Positions 1 to 7,769 of a stretch of DNA of 12,734 bases are shown in pieces. Below the pieces are notes generated by a model. The model did no database searches and was not told where the DNA came from. It saw only the letters and a program-made list of their open reading frames with translations. The position numbers and the translations under genes are program-made. Within the stretch, counting starts at the first letter, position 1. Every line of letters begins with the position of its first letter. This stretch comes from an uncultured Actinomycetes bacterium (GTDB lineage Bacteria; Actinomycetota; Actinomycetes; Mycobacteriales; Nakamurellaceae): NCBI GenBank assembly GCA_937926105.1, contig CALANS010000108.1, forward strand, positions 1 to 12,734, in the 5' to 3' direction.

Positions 1-81
1 GCCGCGCTGGGCACGCCCCCGCACCGTGCCGCGCTGGGCACGCCCCCGCACCGTGCCGCGCTCAGCACACCCCCGGATCAC
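1..81. repeat. 27-bp tandem repeat, three copies at window edge
   Basis: Copies lie at 1-27, 28-54 and 55-81. The first two are identical; the third has diverged, mainly in its second half. The unit begins GCCGCGCTGGGCACG and continues into a C-rich half. 27 is a multiple of three, so the repeat could encode a 9-residue peptide, but no start, stop or known protein ties it to a gene here. The array may extend left of the window. It may be a minisatellite in the intergenic region or the end of a gene lying to the left. Confidence 0.85.
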
Positions 82-214
82 CGCCGTCCGACCCGGCCGG
101 CGCCGGCAGCATTCCCAGCAGGTGGGAGCCTTGCCGCCTCAGTGAGATCGCCCCCGCGCGTGCCTCTAGCGTGGAACGCGCGCGACAGCGCGGCCGGGCC
201 AAGGGAGCGACGTC

Positions 215-1438
215 ATGGCGGGCGAGGGACAGACGGTGACGCTGCGCTCCATCGCAGCCGCAGCCTTCCTGCCACCCGCGCTGTTCTCGATCAGCGCCGG
301 GGCGATCACCCCGGTGGTGCCGCTGACGGCCACCGCCCTGGGCGCCTCGCCGGCGATGGCGGCGGTGGTGGTCGCGCTGCTCGGTCTGGGCCAGCTGCTC
401 GCCGACGCACCCGCCGGGGCACTCACCGCGCGGTTCGGCGAGCGACCGGTCATGGTCGGCGCGGGGGTGCTGTGCGCGGTGGCCCTGGCGGGCGCGACAG
501 TGGCGCCGTCGCTGCTGCTGTTCGCCACGGCGATCTTCGTGGTCGGCATGGGGACGGCGGTGTGGATGCTGGCCCGGCTGACCTTCGTGGCCGACCTGGT
601 GCCGTTCGCGTTGCGGGCCCGCGCGATGTCGACCCTCGGTGGCGTGCAACGGATCGGGCTGTTTCTCGGGCCGTTCCTGGGCGCGGCGGCCGTGCACTTT
701 TTCGGCACCGCGGCTGCCTACGGAGTCGGCCTGGTGGCGACCATGGTGGCGACGGGGGTGCTGATGGCGGTGACGGAGCCGCCGGCGACCGCCCAGATCG
801 CGTCGGCCGCGGCACCCGTGACCTACCGGGCGATGCTGCGTTCGGAGCGGGGCACCTTCGCGACCCTGGGCCTGGCCGTGCTGCTGGTCAGCGTGGTGCG
901 GGCGTCGCGGCAGGTGGTGCTGCCGCTGTGGGGAGAGCATCTCACGCTGGCACCGGCCCTCATCTCGCTGATCTATGGCCTGTCCGGCGCGGTGGACATG
1001 CTGCTGTTCTATCCGGCCGGCCGCCTGATGGATCTGCGGGGCAGGGGCGTGGTGGCGGTGATATCCATGCTGGGGCTGGCGGTTTCGCACCTGCTGCTGC
1101 CACTGACCGGTTCGCCGGCGACATTGACCTTGATCGCCATGCTGATGGGACTGGGCAATGGGATGGGGTCCGGACTGATCATGACGATCGGCGCCGACCT
1201 GGCCCCGCCCGGCCAGCGCCCGGTGTTCTTCGGCATCTGGCGGGTGATCTCCGATACCGGCACCGGTAGCGGCCCGTTCCTGCTGGCCGGCATGACCGCG
1301 GTGGCGTCACTGGGCGCCGGGGTGCTGACCATGGGCGGCGTCGGGGTCCTGGCCGCCGCCGCCATGGGCTACTGGATTCCCCGGCGGGCGACGCCCCGCG
1401 ACCGGCCGGGCAGTACCGCCGCCCGACCGTCACACTGA
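215..1438 (+). CDS. MFS transporter (drug/metabolite efflux type)
   Basis: A 407-residue polytopic membrane protein of the major facilitator superfamily, predicted to move a small solute across the inner membrane by proton coupling. About 12 hydrophobic segments can be traced. The first runs roughly over residues 12-34, and residues 190-210 form the polar central loop. The loop between segments 2 and 3 (about 63-78, DAPAGALTARFGERP) matches MFS motif A. RIGLFLGPFLGA at 146-157 resembles motif C, which favours an exporter. The ATG at 215 is chosen because AAGGGAG lies at 201-207, 7 nt upstream; a -10-like TAGCGT is at 167-172. The stop overlaps the next start (TGATG), so it forms an operon with the PHP gene. 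The substrate cannot be inferred. Confidence 0.9.
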   Translation: MAGEGQTVTLRSIAAAAFLPPALFSISAGAITPVVPLTATALGASPAMAAVVVALLGLGQLLADAPAGALTARFGERPVMVGAGVLCAVALAGATVAPSLLLFATAIFVVGMGTAVWMLARLTFVADLVPFALRARAMSTLGGVQRIGLFLGPFLGAAAVHFFGTAAAYGVGLVATMVATGVLMAVTEPPATAQIASAAAPVTYRAMLRSERGTFATLGLAVLLVSVVRASRQVVLPLWGEHLTLAPALISLIYGLSGAVDMLLFYPAGRLMDLRGRGVVAVISMLGLAVSHLLLPLTGSPATLTLIAMLMGLGNGMGSGLIMTIGADLAPPGQRPVFFGIWRVISDTGTGSGPFLLAGMTAVASLGAGVLTMGGVGVLAAAAMGYWIPRRATPRDRPGSTAARPSH

Positions 1439-2484
1439 TGGTCATGAGTCGATCATCCGGCGGCGCCAGTGCACAGGCGGTGACGGCGCTGCGGCGCATC
1501 GCCTACCTGCTGGAGGCAGACCTCGCCCCGACCTACCGGGTGACGGCGTTCCGGCGTGCGGCAGATGTTGTCGCTGGGCTCGATCCAGGCGAACTGGATC
1601 GGCGGGTCGGCACCGGGACACTGACCGCGCTGAAAGGCATCGGCGACACCACCGCGGCCGTCATCGCCCAGGCCGCCAGCGGCGAGGTGCCGGAGTATCT
1701 GGCCCGATTGCAGGCACAGGCGCCGGAGCGCCCGGTGGCCGGTGCCGACCTGGTGGCGGCGCAGCGCGGCGATCTGCACGCACACACCGCGTGGTCCGAC
1801 GGCGGCAGCCCCATCGAGGATATGGCTGTGGCCGCAACGGAACTGGGCCACGAATACCTGGCGATCACCGATCACTCGCCACGCTTGACGGTAGCCAACG
1901 GGCTGACCGCCCAGCGGTTGCGCGACCAGCTTTCCGTGATCGAGTCGCTCAATGCCACCGGAGCGGGGGCGCACCTGCTGACCGGCATCGAGTGCGACAT
2001 CCTGGCCGACGGCACCCTGGACCAGTCCCCGGAGCTGCTGGCGCAGCTGGACGTCGTGGTCGCCTCGGTGCATTCGGACCTGCGGGCCGACTCGCGCACC
2101 ATGACCCGGCGCATGCTCGCCGCGATCGCCCACCCTGCGACGGCCATCCTGGGGCACTGCACCGGGCGGCGGCTGATCGGCCCCCGAGGCAATCGACCGC
2201 CCAGCACATTCGATGCCGCGGCGGTGTTCGCTGCCTGCGCCGAGCACGGTGTGGCGGTCGAGATCAACAGCCGCCCCGAGCGTCTGGACCCGCCGAAGGC
2301 GCTGCTGGCACAGGCGATGCAGGCCGGCTGCCTGTTTGCGATCAACACCGACGCGCACGCCCCGGGGCAGCTGGACTGGCAGTACCGAGGCTGCGCCCGC
2401 GCCGCCGAGTGCGGTGTGCCGGTCGATCGCATCGTCACCGCGTGGCCGCTCGACCGGCTGCTGGCCTGGCTGAACCGCAGCTGA
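1438..2484 (+). CDS. PHP-domain metal hydrolase with N-terminal HhH (PolX-like, no polymerase core)
   Basis: 348 residues. Residues 13-90 resemble the N-terminal DNA-binding region of family X DNA polymerases, with a helix-hairpin-helix LKGIGDTTAAVI at 65-76. Residues 110-348 form a PHP phosphoesterase domain with its metal ligands visible: DLHAH (H114, H116), D121, TDH (D145, H146), GIE (E185), VHSD (H212), GHCTGR (H240) and NTDAH (D305, H307). In bacterial PolX the PHP domain gives Mn-dependent 3'-5' exonuclease or 3'-phosphatase activity. The roughly 200-residue nucleotidyltransferase palm and fingers between these two parts are missing, so this is probably a DNA-end-processing hydrolase rather than a polymerase. 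Annotation pipelines may call it a histidinol phosphatase. It starts at ATG 1438, overlapping the MFS stop; ATG 1444 is also possible. It converges with the next gene, with 4 nt between the stops. Confidence 0.88.
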   Translation: MVMSRSSGGASAQAVTALRRIAYLLEADLAPTYRVTAFRRAADVVAGLDPGELDRRVGTGTLTALKGIGDTTAAVIAQAASGEVPEYLARLQAQAPERPVAGADLVAAQRGDLHAHTAWSDGGSPIEDMAVAATELGHEYLAITDHSPRLTVANGLTAQRLRDQLSVIESLNATGAGAHLLTGIECDILADGTLDQSPELLAQLDVVVASVHSDLRADSRTMTRRMLAAIAHPATAILGHCTGRRLIGPRGNRPPSTFDAAAVFAACAEHGVAVEINSRPERLDPPKALLAQAMQAGCLFAINTDAHAPGQLDWQYRGCARAAECGVPVDRIVTAWPLDRLLAWLNRS

Positions 2485-2488
2485 CCGC

Positions 2489-3727
2489 TCAGACGCGCGC
2501 CGCGACCTGGGTGCCGGCCGCGATCCGGGCGGTCGCCGCGACATTCGCCCGGCGCAGCGAGCCCAGCAGCGCGAACGCCACCACCGCCGCGCCGACCGCA
2601 CACCCGGAGGTGATCCAGTACGCGGTCGAGGCATCGTGCGCATCCACGATGATCCCGGCCAGCGGCGATGCCACCGCCAGCCCGACGGCCAGCCCGGCAC
2701 TGGGCCAGGACATCGACTCGGTCAACCGAGACATCGGCACGATCCGCTCGATCAGGCTCATCCCTGAGATCAGCACGGGCGCCACCGCGATCCCGGCTAC
2801 CAGGGCACCGAGCCCCAGCAGCCACACGCTGCCCAGCATCGGAAGTGGCAGTGTCACCACCGCCATCACCGCCAACATGAACAGGAATTGCCGCAGCAGG
2901 GATGCCCGCAGGTTCAGCGCGCCGAACACCAGCCCGCCCCCCAGAGAGCCCACCGAGTAGATCGCCAGCAGCAGCCCGGCAACTCCGGGGTGGCCGTGCT
3001 GCTGCGAGAACGCCACCGTCGTGACCTCCCAGGCGCCGAAGATGCCGCCGATCAACACGTACACCATCGAGACCGCCGCCACCCCGGGCAACGCGATCGC
3101 CGGCCGCTGACGACGCTGCCGGGCGTGCGATGTGGTCGGCGGCTCGGTGCCCCGCTGGGCCAGGAACAGCACGGTCCCGACCGCCAGCAGCACCGTCGCC
3201 GCGACCAGCGAGGCGCTCGGGAACAACGACAGCGCCAGCACGGTCGCCAGCGGCGGCCCGCCGATGAAGATCACCTCATCCAGCAGGGACTCCCAGGCGA
3301 ACGCGGTGCGCAGCGATCCGGTGCCGGTCAGCATCGTGGACCAGCGGGCGCGCACCAGCGGCCCGATATTGGGTTGCGATGCGCCGGTGACGAACGCCAC
3401 CAGGTACAGCATCCAGTCGGGGGTGTGGCTCATCGCCAGTACGATCAGCGCGACCATGGACGGCAGGTGCACGGCGAGCTGCACCCGCACCACCCGGCGC
3501 TGGCCCAGGCTGTCGATCAGTCGGGACACCTGGGGGCTGATGATCGCCATGGATAGCGCGTAGATCGCCGACACCGCACCGGCAATCGCGTAGGAGCCGC
3601 GCTCGTGCTGCAGCAACAACACCGCGCCCAGCCCGATCATGGACATCTGGATGCGGCCGACGAACCCGGCGGCGGAGAACCGCGCCGCGCCCGGCACCCG
3701 AAGGACCGACACGTACTTGCCGAACAT
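2489..3727 (-). CDS. MFS transporter, divergent from TetR regulator
   Basis: 412 residues with about 12 transmembrane segments, an MFS antiporter-type exporter. A motif-A-like loop SPQVSRLIDSLGQRRVVR lies at 64-81. Charged residues are embedded in the fifth segment region (E146, D150, E151 in AFAWESLLDEVIF), as in many actinobacterial MFS proteins. A basic cytoplasmic loop at about 192-210 separates the two six-helix halves. The ATG at 3727 is supported by AGGAG 11 nt upstream. It is transcribed away from the TetR gene across a 93-bp gap with two inverted repeats, so it is the probable target of that repressor. The first MFS gene of the window is only distantly alike. The substrate is unknown. 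Confidence 0.9.
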   Translation of the reverse strand: MFGKYVSVLRVPGAARFSAAGFVGRIQMSMIGLGAVLLLQHERGSYAIAGAVSAIYALSMAIISPQVSRLIDSLGQRRVVRVQLAVHLPSMVALIVLAMSHTPDWMLYLVAFVTGASQPNIGPLVRARWSTMLTGTGSLRTAFAWESLLDEVIFIGGPPLATVLALSLFPSASLVAATVLLAVGTVLFLAQRGTEPPTTSHARQRRQRPAIALPGVAAVSMVYVLIGGIFGAWEVTTVAFSQQHGHPGVAGLLLAIYSVGSLGGGLVFGALNLRASLLRQFLFMLAVMAVVTLPLPMLGSVWLLGLGALVAGIAVAPVLISGMSLIERIVPMSRLTESMSWPSAGLAVGLAVASPLAGIIVDAHDASTAYWITSGCAVGAAVVAFALLGSLRRANVAATARIAAGTQVAARV

Positions 3728-3793
3728 GATTGCCCGTACTCCTGTTGGGCCGCGCTGGTGGCCGGATGACCAGTCCTCACGGCGCCACTGCTA

Positions 3794-3809
3794 TACCGTC
3801 CGGCCGGTA
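3794..3809. promoter_or_regulatory. candidate TetR operator 1 (inverted repeat)
   Basis: TACCG at 3794-3798 and CGGTA at 3805-3809 form a perfect 5-bp inverted repeat around a 6-bp spacer, in the gap between the divergent MFS and TetR genes. Size and position are typical of TetR operators. Binding is inference. Confidence 0.45.
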
Positions 3810-3817
3810 CAGTGTAC
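3807..3817. promoter_or_regulatory. candidate TetR operator 2 overlapping the tetR -10 box
   Basis: GTACA (3807-3811) and TGTAC (3813-3817) form a perfect inverted repeat around one base. It contains TACAGT (3808-3813), a TANNNT -10 box ending 7 nt before the GTG at 3821. Occupancy of this site would block initiation of the regulator's own leaderless transcript. Adjacent to and sharing 3 bp with operator 1. Confidence 0.45.
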
Positions 3818-3820
3818 GTC

Positions 3821-4387
3821 GTGGCGGCCGGTACTCGCGAGCGAATTCTGGCCGCGGTGCGCGACCTGCTCGCCGCCCGCGGCCCCGGTGGGGTGACCCT
3901 GGAGGCGGTCGCCGACCGGGCCGGAGTGTCCAAGGGCGGCCTGCTGTATCACTTCCCGTCCAAGACGGCGCTGTACCTGGGGCTGCTGGAACAGGTGCGG
4001 GACACCGTCGCCGCGGAGATGAGCCGCCGGGCGGCAGCCGGGGATGCCGCCCGGGCGTTCCTGGAGTACGCACAACCGGAGACCGGCCCGGACGCAGCGG
4101 ACGAGGGTGGCTTCTTCACCTCGCTGATGGCGGCGGTACGCACCGGGGAGGACGCCGACCCGCAGGCGCTGGCGGTGCTGGCCGAGTCGTTCTCCGCGTG
4201 GGAGCAGCCGCTGCGCGACGCGGTGGCCGATCCGGTGCAGGCGGAGATCATCCGGCTGGTGGGCAACGGGCTGTACCTGTCGGCGATCGCCGGACTGCCG
4301 CAGCCGGATCCGGCGTTGCTGGCGGCGGTGTTCGACCGGTTGCTGGCCCCGGTGGACGAACCGGTGGACGCGCCAGTCAGCAGCTGA
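3821..4387 (+). CDS. TetR-family transcriptional regulator
   Basis: 188 residues from GTG 3821. The N-terminal TetR DNA-binding domain is clear: TRERILAAVRDLLAARG is followed by the helix-turn-helix at about 26-45, with the signature GVSKGGLLYHFPSK (35-48). The remaining helices form a ligand-binding and dimer domain that I cannot assign to a ligand. The start is chosen because TACAGT at 3808-3813 fits a -10 box for a transcript beginning at or next to this GTG (leaderless) and no Shine-Dalgarno is visible. GTG 3812 would add three residues. It is divergent from an MFS transporter, so it is probably its local repressor and autoregulated. Its last 11 bp overlap the end of the convergent lipoprotein gene. 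Confidence 0.9.
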   Translation: MAAGTRERILAAVRDLLAARGPGGVTLEAVADRAGVSKGGLLYHFPSKTALYLGLLEQVRDTVAAEMSRRAAAGDAARAFLEYAQPETGPDAADEGGFFTSLMAAVRTGEDADPQALAVLAESFSAWEQPLRDAVADPVQAEIIRLVGNGLYLSAIAGLPQPDPALLAAVFDRLLAPVDEPVDAPVSS

Positions 4388-5471
4388 ATCCGGCGGAGAA
4401 CGCCGCCGACCCGCCGCCGGACTCCCGCCGCAGGTGAGGCGCGTTCAGCGTGCCGGCCAGCGGGTCGGTGGAGGTGACGGTCACCGTGGCCCCCGTCTCT
4501 TGGAACCAGGCGTTGCGCTCGTCCACCCCGGGCAGCGTCGCCTCGGCGGTGATCGAGCTCGGGTCGAAGAAGGCCCGAGCCGTGCTGGCGGCCTGGGCCA
4601 GCGCCGAGCGATGCGGGTCGTACTCGATCACGCCCGCCGGATTGTCCGCGTCGAGCCGGTGTGTGCCGGAACTGTCGGGGACGGTCGCCATGGCCATCAA
4701 CGCGGCGGTCGAGGTGGCGTAGGACACCATGATGGAGTGCGCGGGCGGCCCGTCGGCCTGCGCCACGCACACGACGGTGACGGCGTGCGCGGGGCCGGTC
4801 GCGGAGATGGTGCCGGTCAGGGTCAGCGGCTGCTGGGTTTCGGTGACGATCCTTCCGGTGCACAGCCCGGTCGATTCGGTGAGCGAGAGCAGGGCGCTGC
4901 GGTCGCCGCGGTTCAGCACGTCCAGGTTGACCGTGCCGCCGTCATGCGGTGCCAGCACCGGAGTCAGGGCCCACTGCCCGGACCGGATCACATCCAGCGC
5001 GAACTCGCAGCCGCCTTGCGCGGCCAGCTCGATCGTAGCCCCCTGCACCCGGGCGCCCAGGTTGGCAAGGCCGTAGGCGCCGGGCAGGATCTCGGCGACG
5101 GCGGCGTCAACGGCGCCGGTGGGATGGGTGGCGACGGCGCCCAGCGGATCGGCGGCCGGCGGGACGGTGACGGTGGTGGCGGTGCCGCCGACCGTCGCGG
5201 TGACGATGCTCGGACCTGCTGGCGCATCGGGATTCTCGGTCTGTGGCACGGTCCCGGTCGCGGCGCCGGTCGTCGGGGCCGAGCCCGGGGAACCAGCGGC
5301 GGCGGAGCCTGCGGCCTCCGCCGGATGAGGTCCGCTCGCGGCCACCCCGTCACCGCCGTTGCCGTGCGTGCAGCCGGCCAGCAGCGCACCGGCCACCGCC
5401 AGCACGAGGGCGAACTCCGTTGCGGTGCGCCGGATCCGCCGTGACCCGAGGCGACTAGTTGGTGCGTTCAT
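4377..5471 (-). CDS. putative lipoprotein, function unknown
   Basis: 364 residues. The N-terminus is a lipoprotein signal: basic residues at 7-15, a hydrophobic stretch at about 20-33, and the lipobox LLAGC with Cys34 as the predicted lipidated residue. Residues 35-115 are rich in Ala, Gly, Pro, Thr and Ser and are probably a flexible stalk. The rest looks like a folded extracytoplasmic domain with four further cysteines (155, 204, 235, and 364 as the last residue), enough for two disulphides. I recognise no family. ATG 5471 lies 8 nt after the stop of the upstream secreted-protein gene. GTG 5483 is an alternative that overlaps that stop as GTGA, and either start implies translational coupling. 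Its product probably works at the cell envelope with its neighbour. The 3' end overlaps tetR by 11 bp, convergent. Confidence 0.82.
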   Translation of the reverse strand: MNAPTSRLGSRRIRRTATEFALVLAVAGALLAGCTHGNGGDGVAASGPHPAEAAGSAAAGSPGSAPTTGAATGTVPQTENPDAPAGPSIVTATVGGTATTVTVPPAADPLGAVATHPTGAVDAAVAEILPGAYGLANLGARVQGATIELAAQGGCEFALDVIRSGQWALTPVLAPHDGGTVNLDVLNRGDRSALLSLTESTGLCTGRIVTETQQPLTLTGTISATGPAHAVTVVCVAQADGPPAHSIMVSYATSTAALMAMATVPDSSGTHRLDADNPAGVIEYDPHRSALAQAASTARAFFDPSSITAEATLPGVDERNAWFQETGATVTVTSTDPLAGTLNAPHLRRESGGGSAAFSAGFSC

Positions 5472-5479
5472 GGCTGTGC

Positions 5480-7630
5480 TCACTCGCTGTCGAACCGATC
5501 GTCCCAATACGAGGCACCCGGGCAGCGGGCATCCCGCATCACCCCGACCACCTGGTACTCGGCGCCCTGGAACAGCCCGCCCGCGCTGGTCCCCGCCACG
5601 TCGCGCAGGTCCGTACCGCCGAAGATGTAGGAACCGTCGCCCACCACGGCGCGGTTGCCGAGGCGATCCCAGGTGTCGTTCAGGCTCTGCGGATGCTCCT
5701 GGGCGGCGACCGCATCCGGGTCCAGATCGATCACCATGGCCAGCTTCTCGCCGAACGGGATCCGCTGCTCGGAAGCGTTCTCGTCGTTCAACGTGAAGCT
5801 CATCGGGAATGTCACCGAACCGGAGGTATGGCTGGTGTCGGCGCCGACCAGATTGCCGGCCATCACCAGGATCGCCTCGGCGGCGCCGGTCAGCGTTACC
5901 GACCCCTTCCAGGGGCCTGCCGGTCCTTGGCAGGAGTACAGGTCGGCGTCCATCCGCACGCTGGCGAAACCGGGGATCTGCATGTCGGTCTGCGCCTGGA
6001 TCACGTAGGGACTGTTCGCGTGGAAGCTCACCGGGTAGCGCATTCGCTTGCTGGGCAGGCCGACCTTCTGCAGCCACGCGATCGCGATGTCCCAGGCCTT
6101 GTCCAGCGCCGCGTCCTCGGGATGCGTCATCCCCAGCAGATCGGTGAGCTTAAACGGGAAGTCGTCCTTGTCCAACGAGGCGACGACGATCTCGCTGACC
6201 GTCTGCTCGGGTATCGACTCCCCCGGTTTCGGCGGATGCGTCTCGGTGCGGGGGTACATCCACAGCGTGGACACGCCGTCGTGCGTCGGCTCGCCGTGCA
6301 GCAGCTTGTCGCTGTCGTCAGTCTTGGTCTGCAGCACCGGCAGGCTGCCGAAGACCTCCCACCGGACCCGGAAGTCGTTCAACGGTCCGTCGGGTGGCAC
6401 GTCGATGCCGGCCAGGCCCCAGCACGCCAACCACTTCGCGGCCAGCGGCCCGTTGAATGCGGCGTTGGCCACGAACAGCACGTCCTTGGAGGGGTCGCCG
6501 CTCTCATGCCGGAAGTGCGTGGCGGGCGGCGAGGCGACCAGGTCGATGGTCGCGCCGAGCAACAGCATGGTGGTGGAGATGACGTCGGTGCCCCGGTCGT
6601 AGGCCTTGAAATCGTCGTCGAGGGCCTTGCCCCTGGCCTTGCCATTCTTCGTCATTTCCACGCCGGCCTTGATGTCCTCCCGCAGGATCTTCTTGGTCAC
6701 CCCCTTGCCGGTGTCGGGTGACTCCTGCAGGCTCTGGCAGGGGGTGCCGGCCGCCTGGGACCGGCGCAGCCCGGGCGCGGTGGACGGGACGGCGGCGGCC
6801 GGTCCCGGGGCGGCGACGGCCTTTTCGACCACCTCGCCGGAGGCGTGCGCGACGAACAGCAGGAACTGCAGCGGGTCCAACCCGGACAGTCGGCCCGGGG
6901 CGGCCAGCAGCGAGAGCTGTTGCGCGGTCAGCAAACCCGGGTCCTTGGCCAAGGTGGACAGGGTGGCGGCATCGGGCAGCGCGGAAGGCACCAGGAGCTG
7001 TCCACGGGCCCGGGCCAGCGCTCGCACAGCGGCTCCGGCGACGACGGATTCGGCGGGCGCACTCGCGTCCTTGCCCCACGCGGCGAGGGTTCCGACGAGG
7101 GTGTCGCTCGGCAGTGGAGTGGTCGTGACGCCGAGGTAGGTCAGAGTGTCGGCAAGCTGCGCCGGGGAGAACTCGGTGCCGTCGCGGACGGACCGGGTCA
7201 GGGTGGGCAGCAGCTCGACGTCGATCGGATCGCTGATGATGGTCAGCTCGTCCGGCAGCGCCACCACCGGCCCGGCGGCACTGACCAGCGGCAGGCCGGC
7301 GCGGCGCAGCAGCTCCCCGGTGGCGGCCACCGCGGCGGCATCGTCAGCGCCGAAAATGGTGCCCACCAACGATTCAGCGGCGTCGACCGGGTCAGCGGGC
7401 AGGCCGCGTGCGGCGGCCGCCAGCGATGCGGCGGTGGGGATCAGCGGGTCCAGTGGGCTGGCCGCCGGCGCTGCGGCGGGGTTGGAAGCGGCTGCGGGCA
7501 CGGCGGTGACGGTGCCGCCGGGGCGGGCCAGTGGCCGGGCGCTGGCGCCCGACACGGGACCGGCGAGTTCCAGGCCCGCGACCAGCACCACGGCGAGCGC
7601 CAGGGTGAGCGGTCGGCGACGAAGACGCAT
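5480..7630 (-). CDS. large secreted protein, function unknown
   Basis: 716 residues. A classical signal peptide is visible: MRLRRR, a hydrophobic core at about 8-27, and a likely cleavage ASA|RP after residue 31. Residues 32-60 are Ala/Pro-rich. Residues 60-290 are Ala/Leu-rich and probably helical. Residues 296-716 are more mixed, with many aromatic and charged residues, and probably form a beta-rich globular domain. Four cysteines (298, 403, 567, 703) all lie in this second part. I recognise no catalytic motif or family. ATG 7630 is preceded by AGGAG with a 6-nt spacer, a strong ribosome binding site; the frame stays open upstream to 7690 but without such support. A TATCGT -10-like box is at 7689-7694. 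It forms an operon with the lipoprotein gene. Confidence 0.85.
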   Translation of the reverse strand: MRLRRRPLTLALAVVLVAGLELAGPVSGASARPLARPGGTVTAVPAAASNPAAAPAASPLDPLIPTAASLAAAARGLPADPVDAAESLVGTIFGADDAAAVAATGELLRRAGLPLVSAAGPVVALPDELTIISDPIDVELLPTLTRSVRDGTEFSPAQLADTLTYLGVTTTPLPSDTLVGTLAAWGKDASAPAESVVAGAAVRALARARGQLLVPSALPDAATLSTLAKDPGLLTAQQLSLLAAPGRLSGLDPLQFLLFVAHASGEVVEKAVAAPGPAAAVPSTAPGLRRSQAAGTPCQSLQESPDTGKGVTKKILREDIKAGVEMTKNGKARGKALDDDFKAYDRGTDVISTTMLLLGATIDLVASPPATHFRHESGDPSKDVLFVANAAFNGPLAAKWLACWGLAGIDVPPDGPLNDFRVRWEVFGSLPVLQTKTDDSDKLLHGEPTHDGVSTLWMYPRTETHPPKPGESIPEQTVSEIVVASLDKDDFPFKLTDLLGMTHPEDAALDKAWDIAIAWLQKVGLPSKRMRYPVSFHANSPYVIQAQTDMQIPGFASVRMDADLYSCQGPAGPWKGSVTLTGAAEAILVMAGNLVGADTSHTSGSVTFPMSFTLNDENASEQRIPFGEKLAMVIDLDPDAVAAQEHPQSLNDTWDRLGNRAVVGDGSYIFGGTDLRDVAGTSAGGLFQGAEYQVVGVMRDARCPGASYWDDRFDSE

Positions 7631-7740
7631 GGGTGACTCCTGCGGTGCGGCGCATCCAACGGGGCCGCCCGATCCGACGGCGACCATCACGATAGGCCGT
7701 CAAGCGCTCGCCGAAATCAGGAATCTGCGCCACGCAGTCT

Positions 7741-7759
7741 CCGGCTCGGCGAGAGCCGG
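7741..7759 (-). terminator. candidate hairpin terminator after the one-TM protein gene
   Basis: CCGGCTC (7741-7747) and GAGCCGG (7753-7759) form a perfect 7-bp GC-rich stem with a 5-nt loop, 10 nt beyond the stop of the gene ending at 7770. There is no U-tract, so it is either an actinobacterial I-shaped terminator or just an mRNA-end hairpin. Confidence 0.45.
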
Positions 7760-7769
7760 CCTCCGCGCG

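Noticed and set aside
62..1090. 342-aa open frame on the minus strand, rich in His, Arg and Gln
   Set aside because: Antisense shadow of the first MFS gene; the composition is the artefact expected from GC-rich codon periodicity.
142..1269. 375-aa plus-strand frame overlapping the MFS gene
   Set aside because: Arg/Gly-rich out-of-frame shadow with no domain; the 215-1438 frame has clear transmembrane periodicity.
5484..6077. N-terminal extension of the lipoprotein frame
   Set aside because: The frame is open but runs through the upstream gene in a shadow phase; the lipoprotein signal begins only at 5471 or 5483.
5459..6721. 420-aa plus-strand open frame opposite the secreted-protein gene
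   Set aside because: His/Arg/Gln/Val-rich antisense shadow with no ribosome site; the minus frame has a signal peptide and a strong Shine-Dalgarno.
7698..7703. TTGACG as a -35 box for the secreted-protein gene
   Set aside because: No TANNNT at 16-19 nt downstream; the only -10-like hexamer, TATCGT, lies just 3 nt away.
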